DNA of 64,000 bases from NCBI RefSeq assembly GCF_000002425.4, contig NC_037273.1, positions 2,276,904-2,340,903 on the forward strand. The letters run 5' to 3'. Shown here one piece after another: positions 59,817-64,000 of the stretch. The DNA comes from Physcomitrium patens. Its lineage: Eukaryota > Streptophyta > Bryopsida > Funariales > Funariaceae. The notes under the pieces are model-generated. The model did no database searches and was not told the origin of the DNA. It worked only from the letters and a program-made list of their open reading frames with translations. Both the position numbers and the translations under genes were made by a program. The stretch's first letter is position 1. Each line of letters starts with the position of its first letter.

Positions 59817-60345
59817 TCTGTTAGGCTGAAATTAAGTAAGTTCGATGCATACTTTGGGACTTTAAAGCAAGAAGATGTATGCAAATGACTCTTTAGCATG
59901 CAAAAATACCTCCAACTATCTAAGGCCAATACCATCAAAAAAATTATCTATGTAGTTAGCTATTTCAAAGGAGCATTAGTCATTTGGTGGCAACATCAAA
60001 CTTAAAACTATAGAGCTCAAGATGGATTTTATATTTGAGAGGGATTTGAGACCAAATTTAGGAATCAATTTTGGTCTATTAATGCAGAGAAGTTAGCAAA
60101 CAATCAATTAGATAATCTTATACAATCTAAGTCAATGCAAAATTATATGTCTTAATTCAAATTCTTATGTCTTCTAATGAACAATATTTCAAAGCCAAAG
60201 ATGATGAATCAATTTGTACAAGAGATGAAACCTATGGTTTAGCAAGAGGTAGAATTAAGAGATCTACAAACATTTGAAGAAGAAAGGATTGCAAAGAGGG
60301 CTGATATTATAAATTTCAAAAATCAAAGATATAACTTATAATGAA
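59817..60345 (+). pseudogene. gag of element F
   Basis: Pieces such as FGTLKQEDVCK, VIWWQHQT, FETKFRNQFWSINAEKLANN and KPMV.QEVELRDLQTFEEE read as a Ty3 capsid segment of a family distinct from chromovirus copy 1. Several breaks. Confidence 0.6.
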
Positions 60346-60392
60346 GAGTCTTATACTATTATCTATTATTATAGCACAACAACCAATGTTGT

Positions 60393-60520
60393 TGTATGGC
60401 ATGATTGTCTATTTAGAAATACACGTGAAATTTAACTATAAAAAATTTAGCTTTAACTTATTGGATAAGTTCCAATAAATGATGTTTTCTTATTATAAAG
60501 AATGATATTTTTATATTATT
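60393..60520. mobile_element. fragment of insertion family D
   Basis: Matches the first ~125 bases of D1 (TTGTATGGCATGATT, then TTTAGCTTTAACTTATTGGA, then AGTTCCAATAAATGATG). It lies exactly between the F gag and chromovirus copy 4. Confidence 0.5.
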
Positions 60521-60865
60521 ATACTGCAAAAGAAGGATCACGTTATGTCATTTATGCCACACCCATTTTTAATAGTGCAAAGTCTCTAAGTGGCATTCCA
60601 AGCCAATGTCAAGAATTTCAAGATGTATTTGAAAAAAAAAATGCAGATACTCATCCCAAACATCATTCCTATGACTATTCAATTGACCTTCAAGAAGTAG
60701 CACAATTTATTTGGACCAATCTAAAACTTATTACAAAATTAATTGGTTGAATTCAAAGAGTATATTGAAGAAAATCTAGCCAAGAACTTCATACGCTATT
60801 CTAAATCTCCAGCAAGAACTTCAATTCTGTTTATAAAGAAAAAAAAGATCATTGGAGTCTCATAT

Positions 60866-62621
60866 TGTAACACGATTATATGGTGAAAGATAATAATATG
60901 GATCTTAATATAGAAGATCCAAGTTAAAAGATAAAGTAAAAAACTATGGATAAAAGATAGAAAGATAATAAAACTTTTAGTAATAATGCTGCCTTTTAAA
61001 AAAAGTATCTTTTACTTACTTTGTAGAGTCATAAATAAGATAAAATAAGGTAGATTAAAAAAATAAAAATTGGAAAGAAAACTTAATAAGGTTTCTATAG
61101 GCATTGATTTTGAGGATTTTGGATGGATAATGACTTTGTAAGAGCTTTGCAAAGTCGAGGTTATTTTTGGTGATTTTGGATTTTTGAAAAATAAAATATG
61201 ATTGTCGTTTTGGACAATTTCAAGAGTTTGGTAATAGATCTATAAATGAATTTTTTTGGATTTGTGGATATAGTTTTGTTAAATGTGTAATATGAATTTA
61301 GATTTAATCAAATGATTGGATTGAAAAGTATGAAGGTTTTTGTAGGTTATGGTCTCAAAATTCAGGATTTTTAGAACCAGTGAGGTTTTCTTAGATATTT
61401 GTCAATCCACCAATTAAATTGAAGAATTTTTTTTGCAAAGGTAGTCAATTTGATTTTTAACAAATATATAAAGTTTGGAAGAAAAATAATGGTTTAAACA
61501 AGAGTAATTGGCTTTGGAAGATTGGCATCAAGGTTAGAAAAGAAGGCCAACTGATACTCAAGCATATTTTTGAGATTATCATCTCTTTGGTAATTTCAAT
61601 TCTTATTAATTTTTTTTGTGTTTATTGTTAATTTAATTAGTGAAGAATATGCAAAATTTTAATTAAAATCAATAATTCAAATATCAATTATTGAATTTCA
61701 AAATCTTTTATAAGATTTTTAGAATTTTTTTTGTAATTTAAATAACTGATATTTGATTGGTTAGGATTAGGTTAGGATTAGGTTAGGATTATTAGGGATT
61801 GGTGTCAGGGACAAGAACTCGATGAAAGCTAAAGAGTAAGTGAGACTTTTCTCAAAAAGAAATAGGACAAAATAGGAATATGTATATTAAGAAAGAAACT
61901 GGAATGGCTATTGCCAAAATACAAGAAAACTAGAGACCCTTGAAACTAGACTAGAAGCAAGAAAGGAGTTGACAAGAGTGAAGAGGGCTTCACTCTTGCC
62001 TCTATATATACTATCTAACTAGAAGCCACGTGGCGATGTTCTATAAGACCTCCAATATATGTTGACTTTCTAGGCCACATGCCTTTGCTTGCAAGGCAAG
62101 TTTTCTATGGATGGACCACGTAGTTAGCTTGTTCTTTAAGCTTCCAACATGCGTGGCACATGGCTAACTTGTTGACCAAGTTTCTAACCTAAAAGTCAAC
62201 TATAGACTCCTATAAAGTCAAAGCAGCGTCTATAAAGCTTCTAAGAAGCTTCTCTAGAAGATATTACACAATTAACCTACTTTTACATACTTTTATCTAT
62301 TCATATAGGTAATTATATGTATGTCCGTGACAATTGGTTAGGATTAGGATTTAATTTGGATTTTTTAGGAGTTTTAAAAGATTCTTTAGGTTTCTTTAGG
62401 ATTTTTTTGTATTTTTTTTATAATTTATTTTAAAATAAATAAAATAAATAAAATAATAATAATTAAACTTAATTGATGCTTAATTATGTTTATTAAGCTT
62501 TTATAGAAATTTATATACGATTTTATTAAAGTATTTAGGACTTATTATTACAAATTCTTTTTATCTTTTACAGCCAAGTATCTAGCACATTTTCAAGGAA
62601 GACTTCACATAATATGGCAAT
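60866..62621. mobile_element. insertion E (solo-LTR-like) with a chromovirus solo LTR inside
   Basis: About 1.22 kb of non-coding sequence without its insert, TGTAACACGATTATATGG...ATATGGCA, placed in the RT of chromovirus copy 4, which is collinear on both sides. Its ends resemble solo LTR B (a ...AATATG-GCA end after a CACATTTTCAAGG-like block), but the body does not align clearly. A further start fragment is at 12289. Confidence 0.5.
61803..62332 (-). repeat. chromovirus solo LTR inside E
   Basis: 530 bases, TGTCAGGGACAAGAACTCG...CCGTGACA, with a perfect ATTGG duplication (61798-61802 and 62333-62337). It keeps the TATA-side palindrome (61971-62000). Close to the copy-1 subtype and moderately diverged. 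Confidence 0.9.
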
Positions 62622-63160
62622 GGATGTGTGTTGATTATTGAGGATTCAACAAGATCACTATTAAAAACATGTATCCACTACCTTTAATATTTGGACTTTT
62701 TAATCAGATAAATTAAGCTAAGTTCTATATAAAAATAGATCTATAAGGAGCATATAATTTAGTACGCATTAAAGAAGGAGATGAATGTAAGACTACATTT
62801 CAAACCAGATACGGACATTTTGAATATAATGTCATGCCTTTTAGATTTATAAATGCATGAATAGCTTTTTAATATCTTATAAATGATATTTTTTGAGAGT
62901 TTTTGAATGATTTTATTATCTATTATTTAGATGACATCTTGATCTATTCTAAAAACACAGAAGAATATAATCTCTATGTTCATTGTGTATTAAAAAAATT
63001 AAGAGATGTGGGACTCTATGCTAAGATAAAAAAGTATGTAGTCTATATTACTCAAGTTGACTTCTTAGGTTACATTGTTTCAAATGATGGACTTATGATA
63101 GATCCTAAGAAAGTTCAAACTATTATACATTGGAAGATTATAAAAATAGTCTAAGATGTC

Positions 63161-64000
63161 TATAGAATAGGTAAATAAATTTTGTGATAAGTTACTGGTT
63201 TGTTATTGATAACCTTGAGAGTTAGACTTATGGTTAGGCAGTTTAATTGGTAACAGTAGGTTGTTATTGGAACAAATGGTTAAGAAATCAAAGGTTCATA
63301 ATCTTTGGAATCTACTGGCTGATAGTCCATCTTTTGGAAAGATAAAGATATTGAGAAAAAGGAGATCGGGGCCAGACTGTGATAGTCGTAAGCCGGGGTA
63401 AGTTTGGTGCTACCTCTTTATTTTCTTTGCTTTTATTATTTTCTTATAAAGAATTGTGATTGAGAGAAGTATTATTGAAACTGTGATTAGAATATTGTGG
63501 AATATGACTTTGGACTGACCGTTTTGGAGAAAATCTGTGACCTTGAGATTTGAGATTATTGAATTGTGTTGTATTAAGTGAAGATATTGAATTCTGTATG
63601 ATGAATTGAAAAAATAAATATAATAAGTAAGTTGAAGATCAGTAATTGAATATATGTAAACCGCAAAGAGAGTAAGTGGGAGATGAATTAATAAGAATAT
63701 GGAAGTATTGTTGAATTGATAGTTGTGGAATGCATTATGTGTTGAATTAAGATCGAAGTAATAAGCCTTGGTATTTTGTAGTTTGATAATTGATTTCATA
63801 TAGCTAGAGTACAATCAATTGTGATACTCACAGATCTAATTCATATAACTACTCTTTTTCCGTGTTCAAACACACATATATTAGTTTAATTGCTTTGGTA
63901 TATTGAAGCTTGAACACAACAAGAACAACATTTTGGCACTACTGTCGGAGAATTGATAACAATATGAAATATTAGAATTTGATTGTATGGAAGATGGAAT
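63161..64000 (+). mobile_element. Gypsy element C2, left LTR and primer site, runs off the window
   Basis: A C-family LTR (63161-63930, 770 bases) followed by TTTTGGCACTACTGTCGGAG and the C1-like leader (ATGAAATATTAGAATTTGATTG...). It is inserted in the RT of chromovirus copy 4. The LTR is about 236 bases longer than that of C1 left, through an extra block near 63470-63710 bounded by similar words (GAAGTATTATTGAA / GAAGTATTGTTGAA). Confidence 0.7.

Larger units (their letters stand above)
58565..60392 (+). mobile_element. Gypsy element F: LTR plus gag, 3' part missing
   Basis: A 1,188-base LTR (58565-59752, TGTTGGAGTC...TACGACA) is followed by a Ty3-type gag on the + strand (about 59817-60345). 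After it come a D fragment and chromovirus copy 4, so pol of F is not present here. The LTR has a TATA box and an AATAAA 65 bases apart. Broken and old. Confidence 0.6.
60521..63160 (+). mobile_element. chromovirus copy 4, + strand, interrupted by E
   Basis: Two pieces: 60521-60865 (protease-to-RT linker, FEKKNADTHPKHHSYDYSIDL) and 62622-63160 (RT core, YYLDDILIYSKN and TQVDFLGYIVSNDG). Insertion E splits it and element C2 ends it. It is the only clear internal chromovirus sequence in + orientation here. Several breaks, strongly AT-shifted. Confidence 0.75.

Overview
The window looks like a land-plant nuclear genome, most likely a moss (Physcomitrium-like). Intergenic DNA is very AT-rich. Three compact host genes sit in GC-richer islands, and the dominant repeat is a Ty3/Gypsy chromovirus whose pol ends in a chromodomain, resembling the Tcn1-like chromoviruses known from mosses. 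The species call is inference. All alignments were made by eye, so repeat borders are good to a few bases where target duplications are quoted and to tens of bases elsewhere.

Host genes, all on the + strand: a PLAC8 (Cys-rich) protein in three coding exons (4200-5409); BLOS2, the BLOC-1/BORC subunit 2 homologue, in two exons (46226-46881); and a single-exon PfkB-family sugar/nucleoside kinase with a long repeat-bearing N-terminal extension (53769-55271). Unique sequence after the kinase (55800-56510) may hold a small minus-strand gene, weakly supported.

Repeats fill most of the rest. 5812-7888 is a non-autonomous DNA transposon with long CT-rich inverted ends (family T). 8172-12875 is an old chromovirus (copy 3) carrying other insertions. 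14299-45760 is best read as one five-level nest: a second T element, split by chromovirus copy 2 (15757-45394), which holds solo LTR B1 (17029-32893), which holds Gypsy element A (18307-32856), which holds the young, almost whole chromovirus copy 1 (23763-30135). Copy 2 also took a second B solo LTR (33218-35105, itself hit by a chromovirus solo LTR) and Gypsy element C1 (37836-43264). 48130-52612 holds more chromovirus remains (copy 5). 58565-64000 holds the LTR and gag of element F, chromovirus copy 4 on the + strand, insertion E with a chromovirus solo LTR inside it, and the start of element C2.

The most interesting candidate is in chromovirus copy 1: a 140-codon open frame (24356-24778, minus) between the chromodomain end of pol and the 3' LTR, with a TATAAAAG about 80 bases ahead of it. 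I do not recognise its product. Related sequence lies at the same place in older copies 2 and 3, so it is an inherited part of the family. Also notable are a 13-bp palindrome beside the LTR TATA box in nearly every copy, a second LTR palindrome whose arms changed together, and a pair of A LTRs identical over about 1.28 kb but differing at both ends.
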